Counted from the stretch's first letter, positions 22,759-31,000 are shown. The stretch is DNA of 34,439 nucleotides from Chloroflexota bacterium (GCA_030058085.1 JASGTU010000358.1:1-34439); one strand, 5' to 3'. Numbers and translations are program-made. The notes: generated by a model not told the origin, from the letters alone.

Positions 22759-22786
22759 AGGTTATCGATCAATCAATTGTCGTAAC
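22759..22786. repeat. Imperfect inverted repeat upstream of the HdeD-like gene
   Basis: GGTTATCGA (22759-22767) pairs with TCGTAACC (22779-22786), an 8-bp stem with one bulged T and an 11-nt loop. It sits 11-40 bp after the URO-D stop and just before the Shine-Dalgarno of the next gene, so it may regulate or attenuate that gene. Confidence 0.3.
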
Positions 22787-22810
22787 CGTAACAAGAAAGG
22801 GGCGTGTCGC

Positions 22811-23356
22811 ATGTTGAAGATGATGACGGGCAAATGGTGGGTGTTGCTTGTGCGCGGCATAGCCGCCATTCTCTTTGGGCTGGCAGCTATGGTTTGGCCG
22901 GGCCTCACGATCGGGGCTCTGATCATCATGTTTGGGGCGTTCGCCATTGTCGACGGCGTAGGCGCGCTGTTCGCCGCGTTTGCTCACCGCGGAGAGGCGC
23001 AGTATTGGTGGGCGACGGCTTTGGAAGGCGTCGTGGGCATCGTCTTGGGTATCTTGGTGATGGTTTGGCCGGGGATATCCGCTATTGCTTTGCTTTTCTG
23101 GATCGCGGCGTGGGCTATCGTAACCGGCGTGTTTGAGGTGGTATCGGCTATCCAGTTGCGCAAGGAGATCAGCGGGGAGTTCTGGCTGATCCTGAGCGGT
23201 GTGCTCTCGATCCTGTTCGGCATTTTTGCATTTATTCGGCCTGGAGCCGGCGCGCTTGCTGTGATCTGGGTGATCGCGATCTATGCGATTGTCTTCGGCA
23301 TCACGCTAATCATGTTGTCGTTCAAGGTGCGCGGGCTGAATCAGGCGCTGGCGTAG
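22811..23356 (+). CDS. HdeD/DUF308-family membrane protein
   Basis: A 181-residue protein with six regularly spaced hydrophobic helices, each about 20 residues, with repeated GLAAMVWPG, GILVMVWPG and GIFAFIRPG motifs at helix ends. This triplicate helix-pair pattern is characteristic of HdeD, a membrane protein of acid-resistance islands in enterobacteria that is widely distributed in other phyla. Its molecular activity is unknown. ATG 22811 follows GAAAGGGG. It stands between the URO-D-like gene (62-bp gap) and convergent sugar genes. Confidence 0.88.
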   Translation: MLKMMTGKWWVLLVRGIAAILFGLAAMVWPGLTIGALIIMFGAFAIVDGVGALFAAFAHRGEAQYWWATALEGVVGIVLGILVMVWPGISAIALLFWIAAWAIVTGVFEVVSAIQLRKEISGEFWLILSGVLSILFGIFAFIRPGAGALAVIWVIAIYAIVFGITLIMLSFKVRGLNQALA

Positions 23357-23414
23357 TCGTTTGCAGGGGATGACGCGCTGCGTGGCTGCATGCGACAACT
23401 CCTGCGTCTACTGG

Positions 23415-24914
23415 TTAAGCAATAACCGTTTCATAGAGCTCGGCTTGTCGTTGCACCGCCGCACGGTATAAGGCGTGGCGCGACGGGTCGGGCTCGAATA
23501 CTTGTCCCGTATGGGGCGGCAGGTCGGACGGCTTGTCGATGACGCCGAGTTGTTCCAGGGCGAGGAGCGCCGGCCCGCGGCTGGTGGCTTCCTTCTCGCC
23601 GAGGGTTAGCAGCGGTTCGCCCAACACGTCGGCGAAGATCTGCATCCATGCGGGGGAGCTGAGCAGCCCGCCGCCGCTGGCGATGATTTGGTGTGCGCCC
23701 GCGGGCAGGTTGGGCAGGATACGGCCATAGATGACGGCAAAGCGATAGGCGACGGCTTCCAGGCTCGCTTGAACGATATCTGCGGGCTGCGTGTGCAGGC
23801 TTAGCCCGTGGATGACCGCTCGTGCGTCTTCGCGCCAGCCGGGGGCGCGTTCACCGGCAATGAAGGGCAGCACCGTCAACCCGTGGCCGTCCGCCGGCTT
23901 CTTCGCCAGCAACTCTTCCAACTCATCGGGCGTCGGAAGCGTGAGAATATCGCGCAGCCAGCCGAAGAGATTGCCGCCTTCGGTGGTGGCGCCGCCTAAC
24001 AACGCGCGCGGCGCGTCGACGCGGTAGAGCCACAGGCCGGGCGGCACACGCTCCAGGTTGGGAGGCACAACCACGCGCATGGCTGCGGTCGAGCCCACGG
24101 TAAGAGCGATGCGTTCGGGCGTGTCGCAGCCGCTGCCCACGTTGGCTGCGGCGCCGTCCCCGATCGCCGGCAGCCAGGGGACCTGAGCCAGGGCCGGCCA
24201 GCGCTCGGCCCATTCGCCGCGCAACCCGCTGAGCGGGGCATCCAGGTCGCCCAGTGGGGAGAGGCGCCGGCATTCGGGCGGCAGCCTCTCCAGCCAGGCC
24301 TGGTCCCAAGTAAGCGAGCGCCGGTTGAGCAGACCGCTCCACGAAGCCACGCTGTAGCTGGCTTTCCATTCGCCCAGGAAACGGTAGAGCACGTATTCGC
24401 CGATGCTTGCCCAGCGCACGGCTGCGGCGAGCGTGTCGGGCATGGTGCGCGCCAGCCAGCGGAAACGGGCGGGCAAATAGGACGTGTGGATGAGGCATCC
24501 GGTCCGGTCATGCGCCGCGGCCATTTCCTTCTGACCTAGCTCGCGGCGCAATTCTTGCGCATCGGCGGCGTTGCGGGTATCGGCGTAGGTGAAGACCGGC
24601 GTGATTGGCCGGCCCGCGCTGTCAATGCCCATGACGTTGCCGACCAGGGTGTCCATCGCGACGGCGCCTATTTGGTCGGCGCGCGGTCCCGCGCTGTGCA
24701 GAACCTGGTCTATGGCTTCGACGACGCTGGAGAAGAGGGCCTCGGCCTCGAAGACTGCGCCGCCGTCAGCCGTTGTGATTTGGCGGTTGGCGCGCTGGGC
24801 GACACAGCCTTCGACCACGCGCGCCGTTGAGTCGTACAAGATGGCGCGCGTGGAGGACGTGCCGATATCGATAGAGATGACGTATGGCCCTGACGCCCTG
24901 TCTGCGCTCAACAC
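23415..24914 (-). CDS. FGGY-family carbohydrate kinase (gluconokinase-like)
   Basis: A 499-residue ATP-dependent sugar kinase. The N-terminal ATPase fold starts with DIGTSSTRAILYD (16-28). DTL-GN (about 88-93) and TYADTRN (about 109-115) form the substrate site. TGCLIHTSYLPARFRWL (about 138-154) and GDGAAANVGSGC with D253 as the likely catalytic base recall FGGY gluconokinases more than xylulokinases. SGGGLLSSPAWMQIFADVLGEP near the end is the family's C-terminal adenosine motif. The frame begins GTG-TTG at 24914-24909. GGAGG lies three bases before the GTG and six before the TTG, so the TTG may be the true start. It follows the dehydratase-like gene (24933) by 18 bp on the same strand, so one transcript is likely. 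The sugar acid it phosphorylates is not determined. Confidence 0.87.
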   Translation of the reverse strand: MLSADRASGPYVISIDIGTSSTRAILYDSTARVVEGCVAQRANRQITTADGGAVFEAEALFSSVVEAIDQVLHSAGPRADQIGAVAMDTLVGNVMGIDSAGRPITPVFTYADTRNAADAQELRRELGQKEMAAAHDRTGCLIHTSYLPARFRWLARTMPDTLAAAVRWASIGEYVLYRFLGEWKASYSVASWSGLLNRRSLTWDQAWLERLPPECRRLSPLGDLDAPLSGLRGEWAERWPALAQVPWLPAIGDGAAANVGSGCDTPERIALTVGSTAAMRVVVPPNLERVPPGLWLYRVDAPRALLGGATTEGGNLFGWLRDILTLPTPDELEELLAKKPADGHGLTVLPFIAGERAPGWREDARAVIHGLSLHTQPADIVQASLEAVAYRFAVIYGRILPNLPAGAHQIIASGGGLLSSPAWMQIFADVLGEPLLTLGEKEATSRGPALLALEQLGVIDKPSDLPPHTGQVFEPDPSRHALYRAAVQRQAELYETVIA

Positions 24915-24932
24915 ATGCCTCCGGAATAGCTT

Positions 24933-25751
24933 CTACTGGGCGACGGTGTTCTGCAGAGTATCTCCGCCGATGGTGATGGAGATCGCGTCGCCAACGTGCA
25001 GAGTGAAGTCATCCGGCGGCACGATGCCCGTGCCGGTCATGAGGTAGGCGCCTTGCGGGAAGCTCAGCTCGCGGCACAGATAGCCCGCCAGCTCGGTGAA
25101 GGAGCGTTTCATCTGCGCGGTGGAGGTTTCGCCTTCGAAGACAGTTTGAGCCTCGCGCTTAATCTGCAAGCCGATCGTTAGGTCCGCCATCTCCTCTGGC
25201 TGCATGATGCGGATGCCGGGGCCGAGGGCGCAGGAGCCGTCGTAGGTCTTGGCCTGCGGCAAATAGAGCGGGTTCTGGCCTTCGATGTCGCGTGAGGACA
25301 TGTCGTTGCCCACCGTGTAGCCGACGATCTCGTTGTGGGTGTTGATGACCAGCGTCAGCTCAGGCTCGGGCACGTTCCAGCGCGTGTCTTTGCGGATGCG
25401 CACGGGTACGCCCGGCCCGGATACGCGCCAGCCCGGGGCCTTGAAGAAGATTTCCGGCCGTTCGGCTTCGTACACCTTCTGATAGACATCGGCTGTGGCG
25501 GACTCGGCCTTGCGCGCGTCGCGGCTGCGCAGGTAGGTAACGCCGCTGCCCCACACTTCTGCGCCATGCTCGATCGGCGCGAGCAAAGCGCCCTCGGCGG
25601 CGGACCCCAAGGCCTCCAGAGCGAACAGCAGCGCCGGCAACGTGGATGCGGGCAGAGTGAGCAGCGCGCTGAATTGGAGGCCGGCGGGCAGAAAGCGTCC
25701 GTTGGCTGCCCAGCGCGGGCCGTCTGGCGTATTGTGTCGGGTTAGGTACAT
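24933..25751 (-). CDS. Fumarylacetoacetate-hydrolase-fold protein, sugar-acid dehydratase-like
   Basis: A 272-residue enzyme. VPEPELTLV (E129, E131) and [15 protein letters not shown] (D150, D155), then [17 protein letters not shown] (K168, D171) are the metal- and substrate-binding motifs of FAH-fold enzymes. [27 protein letters not shown] matches my memory of the 2-keto-3-deoxy-arabinonate dehydratase (KdaD/AraD1-type) group more than fumarylacetoacetate hydrolases. It may dehydrate a 2-keto-3-deoxy-pentonate or related acid. ATG 25751 follows GGAGG seven bases away; a longer frame extends to 25853 without support. It is the first gene of a minus-strand pair with the FGGY kinase. A weak -10 (TAGAAT at 25852-25857) lies upstream. 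Confidence 0.83.
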   Translation of the reverse strand: MYLTRHNTPDGPRWAANGRFLPAGLQFSALLTLPASTLPALLFALEALGSAAEGALLAPIEHGAEVWGSGVTYLRSRDARKAESATADVYQKVYEAERPEIFFKAPGWRVSGPGVPVRIRKDTRWNVPEPELTLVINTHNEIVGYTVGNDMSSRDIEGQNPLYLPQAKTYDGSCALGPGIRIMQPEEMADLTIGLQIKREAQTVFEGETSTAQMKRSFTELAGYLCRELSFPQGAYLMTGTGIVPPDDFTLHVGDAISITIGGDTLQNTVAQ

Positions 25752-26072
25752 AGCGGCAACCTCCGAGGTGTATCGGGTTGGATAGAGAGAATGGTTAATG
25801 CGTGTGGAGACTCCTCTACCAGGGCGAGCTAGACAGGCGTTTACCCTGAGCATTCTACCACCGGGCCAGTGTGGCGGCTAATAATGGGCGCGAGGCATAG
25901 GCTCTTCCCGCCGGTCAGCGCTAACGCTTGTCATATATTCTTTGAACTTGGCGCTAATGCTTCGTCAACTCTGTGCTAACGCAGGCGTGGTACGGTAAGG
26001 GCAATAAAGGTAAGGGTTGCCGAAAGCACCGATTCGACCGCGGCTTCAATGACGAATGAAGGAGAAGCGAAT
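25752..26072. other. Divergent region between the sugar-acid genes and hsp20 genes, 321 bp
   Basis: The gap contains a candidate minus-strand -10, TAGAAT (25852-25857), for the dehydratase gene with a poor -35, a run of four GCTAA-core repeats (25877-25982, listed separately), and the direct repeat GGTAAGGG at 25994-26001 and 26009-26016. I found no convincing plus-strand sigma-70 promoter, no full CIRCE element and no gene. Confidence 0.5.
25877..25982 (+). repeat. Roughly helically phased GCTAA-core direct repeats upstream of hsp20
   Basis: GCTAATAA (25877), GCTAACGC (25920), GCTAATGC (25953) and GCTAACGC (25975) share the GCTAA core. Start-to-start distances are 43, 33 and 22 bp, near four, three and two DNA turns. 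All lie on the same strand upstream of the Hsp20 pair. They could be binding sites for a regulator, with GTGCTAA at the last copy resembling half of a CIRCE site. The regulator is unknown. Confidence 0.45.
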
Positions 26073-26507
26073 ATGTATCGCCGATATTTGCGACCGTCAC
26101 TCTGGCGGGAGATGGAAAGACTACAGCGTGATATGAACCAGTTGGTGGGCGGCCTGAGCAGTCGCGAAGTGACGCCGGCTAGTTTCCCGGCTATGAATGT
26201 GTGGACCGGTGACGACACAGCGGTGATCACGGCTGAGGTTCCGGGCGTTTTAGCGGATGAGATCGACATTTCCGTCGTGGGTGAGACACTGACCCTGAGC
26301 GGCGAGCGTAAGCCGGAAGAGCATGAGGGCGGCGTACGCTACCACCGGCGCGAACGGGGATGTGGCCGGTTTAGCCGTTCGATTGAACTGCCGTTCCGCG
26401 TCGACGCCGAGAAGGTCGAAGCCGCGTATGACAAGGGCATTCTGAGGATCACATTGCCGCGCGCAGAAGCTGACAAACCACGTAAGATTGCTGTTCGTGC
26501 CTCGTAA
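26073..26507 (+). CDS. Hsp20 small heat-shock protein
   Basis: A 144-residue alpha-crystallin-type chaperone that binds unfolding proteins without ATP and forms oligomers. The alpha-crystallin domain runs from NVWTGDDTAVITAEVPGV (about 45-62) through LSGERK to the signature GILRITLPRAE (about 124-134), with an IAV C-terminal anchor. The N-terminus (MYRRYLRPSLWREMERLQRDMNQL) is a typical amphipathic helix. ATG 26073 follows AAGGAG by eight bases; an earlier ATG at 26049 is less likely because it would put the Shine-Dalgarno inside the coding region. It is 34 bp upstream of a second Hsp20 gene and shares its terminator at 27017, so the two form one heat-shock operon. Confidence 0.92.
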   Translation: MYRRYLRPSLWREMERLQRDMNQLVGGLSSREVTPASFPAMNVWTGDDTAVITAEVPGVLADEIDISVVGETLTLSGERKPEEHEGGVRYHRRERGCGRFSRSIELPFRVDAEKVEAAYDKGILRITLPRAEADKPRKIAVRAS

Positions 26508-26541
26508 GCGAGATCGCCGAACGTATAGGAGGACTGAACCC

Positions 26542-26952
26542 ATGACGAACGGAGTTCCGACGCTGGAAGCGCAAAAAGAGGAAGCCCCGGTCTTGGAAGG
26601 GGCGGAGCGCACGCGTGAGCGCCGCGCCTATGTTCCCCGGTCGGATATCTATGAGACGGAAGATGCGATCTTCGTGCTGGCGGACATGCCGGGCGTGGAT
26701 GAGGATTCTATCGAGATCACGCTGGAAAAGAATGTGCTGACGATCGCCGCCTATGCGGAATCGTCGGACCTGGGCGATTACGAACCGGTCTACGCCGAAT
26801 ATGAGAGCGGCGACTATACGCGGCGGTTCTCGCTGTCGGATCAGATTGACCAGGCGAAGATCGAGGCCAGCCTACGCGACGGCGTGCTGAAGCTGATGCT
26901 GCCCAAAGCCGAACCGGCGAGGGCGCGTACTATCAAGGTGAAGGCGGATTAG
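26542..26952 (+). CDS. Hsp20 small heat-shock protein, second copy
   Basis: A 136-residue paralogue with a different N-terminus rich in Glu and Arg (EAQKEEAPVLEGAERTRERRAYVPR) followed by the crystallin domain SDIYETEDAIFVLADMPGV (about 35-53) and GVLKLMLPKAEP (about 114-125), with an IKV near the C-terminus. It diverges strongly from the first copy, so it probably forms mixed or separate oligomers with distinct specificity. ATG 26542 follows TAGGAGG nine bases upstream. Tandem arrangement with the preceding gene suggests joint induction. Confidence 0.9.
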   Translation: MTNGVPTLEAQKEEAPVLEGAERTRERRAYVPRSDIYETEDAIFVLADMPGVDEDSIEITLEKNVLTIAAYAESSDLGDYEPVYAEYESGDYTRRFSLSDQIDQAKIEASLRDGVLKLMLPKAEPARARTIKVKAD

Positions 26953-26973
26953 GCGCTGGATGCTGACGCTCGT

Positions 26974-27006
26974 CCTTAGCGAATAGGCCTAATAGCGCTA
27001 CTAAGG
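26974..27006. repeat. Inverted repeat after the hsp20 operon
   Basis: CCTTAG (26974-26979) and CTAAGG (27001-27006) form a 6-bp stem around a region that itself contains the palindrome TAGGCCTA. It lies between the second Hsp20 stop and the strong terminator, and may be an auxiliary transcript-end structure. Confidence 0.35.
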
Positions 27007-27016
27007 CGTTCATGCC

Positions 27017-27055
27017 GGGGGAGACTGCCCATCACTGGGCAGTCTCCCCCGTTTT
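27017..27055 (+). terminator. Rho-independent terminator of the hsp20 operon
   Basis: GGGGGAGACTGCCC (27017-27030) is the exact inverse complement of GGGCAGTCTCCCCC (27037-27050), a 14-bp stem with a 6-nt loop, followed by GTTTTG. It ends transcription from the two Hsp20 genes; the T-run overlaps the -35 of the next promoter. Confidence 0.9.
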
Positions 27056-27082
27056 GACATTGGCGAAGGCCGCGCTTACGAT
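27054..27082 (+). promoter_or_regulatory. Promoter candidate for the pyridoxamine-oxidase-fold gene
   Basis: TTGACA (27054-27059, perfect -35) and TACGAT (27077-27082, four of six) lie exactly 17 bp apart. Transcription near 27089 gives a leader of about 84 nt before ATG 27173. It lies directly after the hsp20 terminator, so this gene is an independent unit. Confidence 0.65.
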
Positions 27083-27172
27083 AGCGATGCGGGCTGGCCG
27101 ACTCGGTCCGAACGACAACGAATGGCACTGTTCGCCTCCCCCGATCCGCCGGGCTATCAATGGAGAAGTGAC

Positions 27173-27718
27173 ATGGGCAAAACGTATGATGAGATCGACA
27201 GCGGGCTGGCGGAGTGGATTGGCCGGCAGAAGCTGTTTTTTGTGGCGACCGCGCCGCTCGCCACAGACGGCATGGTAAACTGCTCGCCAAAAGGATTGGA
27301 TTCTTTCGCCATTCTGGACGGCAAGACGGTTGCTTATCTGGATTTGACGGGCAGCGGCGTCGAGACGGTGGCGCACGTGCAAGAGAATGGCCGCATTGTC
27401 GTGATGTTCTGCGCATTGGAAGGGCCGGCCAAGATTGTACGGCTGCACGGCAAGGGCCGGGCGGTCTTTCCCGGCGATGCGGAATACGCGGCCTTGCAGG
27501 CGCATCTGCCGGAACTGCCCGGCACGCGTTCGATCGTGCGCATCGACGTGACGCGCGTGTCCGATTCGTGCGGCTTTGGCGTGCCGCTCTACGAGTTCAA
27601 GGGCGAGCGCGATACGCTGATCGCCGGGGCGGAACGCAAGGGGCCGGAGGGTATGCGCGCGTACCAGGCTAAATACAACCGGCGCAGCATTGACGGATTG
27701 CCGGGCGTGCCGGAATAA
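27173..27718 (+). CDS. Pyridoxamine 5'-phosphate oxidase-fold protein
   Basis: A 181-residue split-barrel flavin-binding family member. LFFVATAPLATDGMVNCSPKG (about 24-44) and YLDLTGSGVETVAHVQENGRIVVMFCAL (about 57-84) are the strands and loop of the FMN-binding split barrel. The family mixes PNPOx-like, F420- and heme-binding proteins, and this one's cofactor and substrate are uncertain. It is not a true PdxH: it is shorter and lacks the usual C-terminal pyridoxal site. ATG 27173 follows TGGAG, seven bases away; the longer frame from 27122 is not supported. Independent transcription unit with its own promoter. Confidence 0.84.
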   Translation: MGKTYDEIDSGLAEWIGRQKLFFVATAPLATDGMVNCSPKGLDSFAILDGKTVAYLDLTGSGVETVAHVQENGRIVVMFCALEGPAKIVRLHGKGRAVFPGDAEYAALQAHLPELPGTRSIVRIDVTRVSDSCGFGVPLYEFKGERDTLIAGAERKGPEGMRAYQAKYNRRSIDGLPGVPE

Positions 27719-27865
27719 CGGCAGATTGAGGCCGGAGCGTGTTAGCGATGCCGATGCGAACCGGCGCGCTTAGCTGGAAGCCGTCTGCTTCGGCTCTCCT
27801 CGCCAATACGGGGCTGTCGACGTGGATATGGATCAAATCTCTTCTCCAGCCGGCTAGATAATCCA

Positions 27866-29989
27866 ATGGCCGCCAAAACCATGAAGTATAGGATTGTCTC
27901 CGCTCTTGCCATTGGCATGGGTGTCTTTCTGTTATTCTTCGCGGTCTCCGCCTTCTGGATAGGCTATGAAGTGCGCAGCCAGTGCCGGAACGCTACGGAG
28001 ACCTATAGCGGCGATTGTGTTGCGGCGCTCGTACAATTGCTGGATGACGAAGGCAACGGCTTCAGAGAGAGGAACAACGCCATCTGGGCTTTGGGACAGC
28101 TCGGCGACAGTCGCGCCTTGCCGGCCCTACAGCGCTACTACACAGGCGACATCCCCCCGCGCGAGCCTATAGACGAGACCATCAGCCAGTACGAACTGAA
28201 GAAGGCGATCAACCTGACCAGCGGCGGCGTGAACGCGGTCGCCTGGTTGTGGCGCCCCTGGCTGCCTAAAGAAGAGGAGGCGCAAAAGGAGGTTCGTGAT
28301 ACAACGGTTGTGGTCGCGCAGAAAGCCGATCCGTACTACGCGCTTGCCGAGAAAATCGCCCAAGAGGAGGACCTGGAACTGCTTGAGGAGTTCACGGACG
28401 TGCTCGAACTCCGCCCGAAGCATGTCATCCTGGTTGCCGCGCCGGAGAATCTCACCGCTGAAAGGCTGTTGGGCATCGGACGGGTTTACAAGGAGGCGAA
28501 TTACTATCCGGCAGTGGGCATTATCAGCGGCTCCACGCCGGAGAAAGCAGAACAACTGTGGGCAAGGAGAGACTTAGCTAAGGCGAATGCCAGCTATATC
28601 GGCGGAGATGTTGACATCTTGCAACATGTCTTTGAGCCGACGATAGTCGACATATCCGGCGGCGCTAACCGAGAGATCTCGCTGAACCGCGCCAACCTGG
28701 TTGAGGCGCTGCGGCAGGCCGACTACTTCTATTACGTGCGCCACACCGGACCGAGAGACTGGTCTTGGAACGAGCAATACGGCCAATGGACCGAAGACGA
28801 CCAGTTGCGCGCCGAGCACATTCCGGAGTTGAAGCCGGTCGTCATCTACAGCCCGACCTGCCGGCCGTTCCGCCCCTGGGTGGAGGATTCGATCGCCCTC
28901 GCTTTTGTAGACAAGGGGGCGAGCGCATTCCTCGGTTATCTCGATACGCCGCATTCTGATGTTGCGATGAGGCACGGGCAGTCCGTGCCTGGACTGACCT
29001 CTTGGCGCGAATTTCCCTTAGGGATCGTAGCCCAAGTCCAAAACAGAATGGCGACAAAGTACGTTTTTGACTTGCCTCAGTTGTTCATGCTGGGCGATCC
29101 GCGGATATATCTGTCGGAAGAACGGCCCTATCGGGTAAGCGCTGACGCGCTCCTGGAAAACGGGCGCCGCGCTATTACGGGCGAATCCGACGTCAACGGG
29201 ATACTGTCTGTCAAGATAGACGGCGGCGCGAAATACGGTTTCCTGTCAATCCGCGGGCTGACCTCCGTCAGCGAGAGGGATCTGTTTTACAACCATAGGC
29301 TGCATACGCTCGATCTGGGCGTGGACAAATACATCCTGTTTCCTCATGACGGGGGACGTTTCGACATAACGCTGGCGGAACGCGCCCCTTGGGGATGGAG
29401 ATGGAGTGACGCCTTGTGGGACGCCTTTGATTACGCCTGGGTGGTCATGTGGCTAAGCACCTATGCCGACAGCAATCCGCAGACCAATCTGGTTGCGCTT
29501 GCGTTTTTCGCCGGCATATTGCTCTATAAGGTCGTTCGACAGAAGAAGCCGCTGGCGAGCTACAGCAAGGTATTCCTGTTCGCCCTGGCGTATGCTGTAG
29601 TGCGATTGGCCTATTACTTACTGCGTATGGATGTGTATAGCGTCAGCCCCAACCTCGTGGATTACTCGGCCTGGCGAGTGGCCGTGGGAAGCGCGGGCGT
29701 TTTCGCCTGTGTTGCCGGCGGGTTGATTATTATGAAGGACAGCCGGCGCGTCTGGGTCAAAGCGCTTGGGCTTCTGCTGGCCGTATCGCGCGAGTTATGG
29801 ATGGCGGGATTCTACCTCGTCTTCATCACGGCATTGAACACTATCCGGCCTATCACGGGCAATACCAATTTGTGGCAGTTGAGCTACGATACGTTGTGGC
29901 TGTCGTTGATCGTTTTGGTATTCGAGGCGCTATTATTCTATGCCGTGTATCGCTATTTGGCTTCGCCTGAGGAACCTACGCCTGCCTGA
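27866..29989 (+). CDS. Membrane protein with HEAT-like N-terminus and clan CD (C25/gingipain-like) peptidase domain
   Basis: A 707-residue protein. Residues 8-33 are a single TM or signal anchor. About 50-93 resemble one HEAT repeat (VAALVQLLDDEG ... NNAIWALGQLGDSRALPALQRYY). About 185-415 resemble a caspase/gingipain-like domain: ILVAAPENLT strand; YFYYVRHTGPRD with H293; VVIYSPTCRPF with C332; KGASAFLGYLDTPHS strand; and LFMLGDPRIYL with G410-P412, the usual end of C25 domains. His and Cys are 39 residues apart, close to the catalytic dyad spacing in gingipains. About 415-520 is beta-rich. The rest has about five TM helices (about 545-700). No strong Shine-Dalgarno is visible at ATG 27866, and a start at the second Met (27881) is possible. 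Function unknown; peptidase activity is inferred. Confidence 0.72.
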   Translation: MAAKTMKYRIVSALAIGMGVFLLFFAVSAFWIGYEVRSQCRNATETYSGDCVAALVQLLDDEGNGFRERNNAIWALGQLGDSRALPALQRYYTGDIPPREPIDETISQYELKKAINLTSGGVNAVAWLWRPWLPKEEEAQKEVRDTTVVVAQKADPYYALAEKIAQEEDLELLEEFTDVLELRPKHVILVAAPENLTAERLLGIGRVYKEANYYPAVGIISGSTPEKAEQLWARRDLAKANASYIGGDVDILQHVFEPTIVDISGGANREISLNRANLVEALRQADYFYYVRHTGPRDWSWNEQYGQWTEDDQLRAEHIPELKPVVIYSPTCRPFRPWVEDSIALAFVDKGASAFLGYLDTPHSDVAMRHGQSVPGLTSWREFPLGIVAQVQNRMATKYVFDLPQLFMLGDPRIYLSEERPYRVSADALLENGRRAITGESDVNGILSVKIDGGAKYGFLSIRGLTSVSERDLFYNHRLHTLDLGVDKYILFPHDGGRFDITLAERAPWGWRWSDALWDAFDYAWVVMWLSTYADSNPQTNLVALAFFAGILLYKVVRQKKPLASYSKVFLFALAYAVVRLAYYLLRMDVYSVSPNLVDYSAWRVAVGSAGVFACVAGGLIIMKDSRRVWVKALGLLLAVSRELWMAGFYLVFITALNTIRPITGNTNLWQLSYDTLWLSLIVLVFEALLFYAVYRYLASPEEPTPA

Positions 29990-30070
29990 GTAAGGCGTTG
30001 GCAGTTGGTTGGGTTGCAGTGTTGCGGAGTTGATAGCGAGTACGCTAAAGTCGAAAGCAAAGGATGTGCG

Positions 30071-31000
30071 ATGACGGTCCATCATTTTGAACCAACGCAG
30101 TATTATACGACGATTGGGTCACACGCGCCGGCGTTGGTTGTGGAGGACGGCGACACGGTGGTGACGACGACGGTGGATGCGCATGGGCAGGGCGCAAGCG
30201 GCGACCAGGTCACCCCGCCGGGCAACCCGATGACCGGGCCATTCTATGTACGCGGGGCTGAGCCGGGCGATACGCTGGCGGTGACGTTCGATAAGCTGAC
30301 GCCGAACCGGCCGCACGGCTGGTCGCGCAAGATGGTGGCGCCGAATGTGGTCGAGCCGGAGCACGTGCCATTTCTGCCTTGGCCGGCGGATGAAGCGAAG
30401 GCTTACGCAATTTGGCAGGTGGACAATGCCGCAGCGACCGTTACGCTCATCGATCCGGCTGATACAAGCATCGGCAGCCTGACGTTGCCGATCAATTCGA
30501 TGGTGGGCTGTTTCGGCGTTGCGCCCGCAGACGGGCAAGCCATCTCAACGGCGACGTCCGGGCAGCATGGCGGCAATATGGACTATCGCGGCTACGGCGA
30601 GGGCGTCACTGCGTATCTGCCGGTGTTTGTGGAGGGGGCTCTGTTCCACATCGGCGACGGCCATGCGCTGCAGGGCGACGGCGAGATTGTCGGGACGGGC
30701 GTCGAGATCTCGTTCGACGTGCAGTTTACAGTACGGGTTATCAAAGGGTTGCGCAGTCGCTGGCCGCGCGGCGAAAATGGGGAGTATATCTTTACGGCAG
30801 GCAATGCCAGGCCGTTGGACCAAGCGGTTCAGCACGCCACGTCGGAGATGCTGCTCTGGCTCAACGCGGATTACGGGCTGGATGCGGTTGGGGCGCACAT
30901 TTTGATGGGGCAGTGCGTCGAATATGACCTGGGCAACATCTATGACCCTGCCTACACGATGATCTGCAAAGTGTCGAAGCGGTTTCTTCCTGCACGATGA
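30071..31000 (+). CDS. Acetamidase/formamidase family protein
   Basis: A 309-residue enzyme of the FmdA/AmdA family, which hydrolyses small aliphatic amides such as formamide or acetamide to the acid and ammonia. It contains VVTTTVDAHGQG (about 36-47), NPMTGPFYVRGAEPGDTLAV (about 55-74), INSMVGCFGVAP (about 140-151), GDGHALQGDGEIVGTGVEIS (about 195-214) and CVEYDLGNIYDP near the end, all standard for the family. No signal peptide. ATG 30071 follows AAAGGA; the frame could extend to 30005 but with no ribosome-binding support. A terminator at 31039 follows. In a carbohydrate-rich locus it may act on amide products of amino sugars, but that is speculation. Confidence 0.88.
   Translation: MTVHHFEPTQYYTTIGSHAPALVVEDGDTVVTTTVDAHGQGASGDQVTPPGNPMTGPFYVRGAEPGDTLAVTFDKLTPNRPHGWSRKMVAPNVVEPEHVPFLPWPADEAKAYAIWQVDNAAATVTLIDPADTSIGSLTLPINSMVGCFGVAPADGQAISTATSGQHGGNMDYRGYGEGVTAYLPVFVEGALFHIGDGHALQGDGEIVGTGVEISFDVQFTVRVIKGLRSRWPRGENGEYIFTAGNARPLDQAVQHATSEMLLWLNADYGLDAVGAHILMGQCVEYDLGNIYDPAYTMICKVSKRFLPAR

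Noticed and set aside
25971-25982. A possible CIRCE (HrcA) element upstream of hsp20
   Set aside because: Only one half-like segment (GTGCTAA) is present; the inverted partner TTAGCACTC at the proper spacing is missing.
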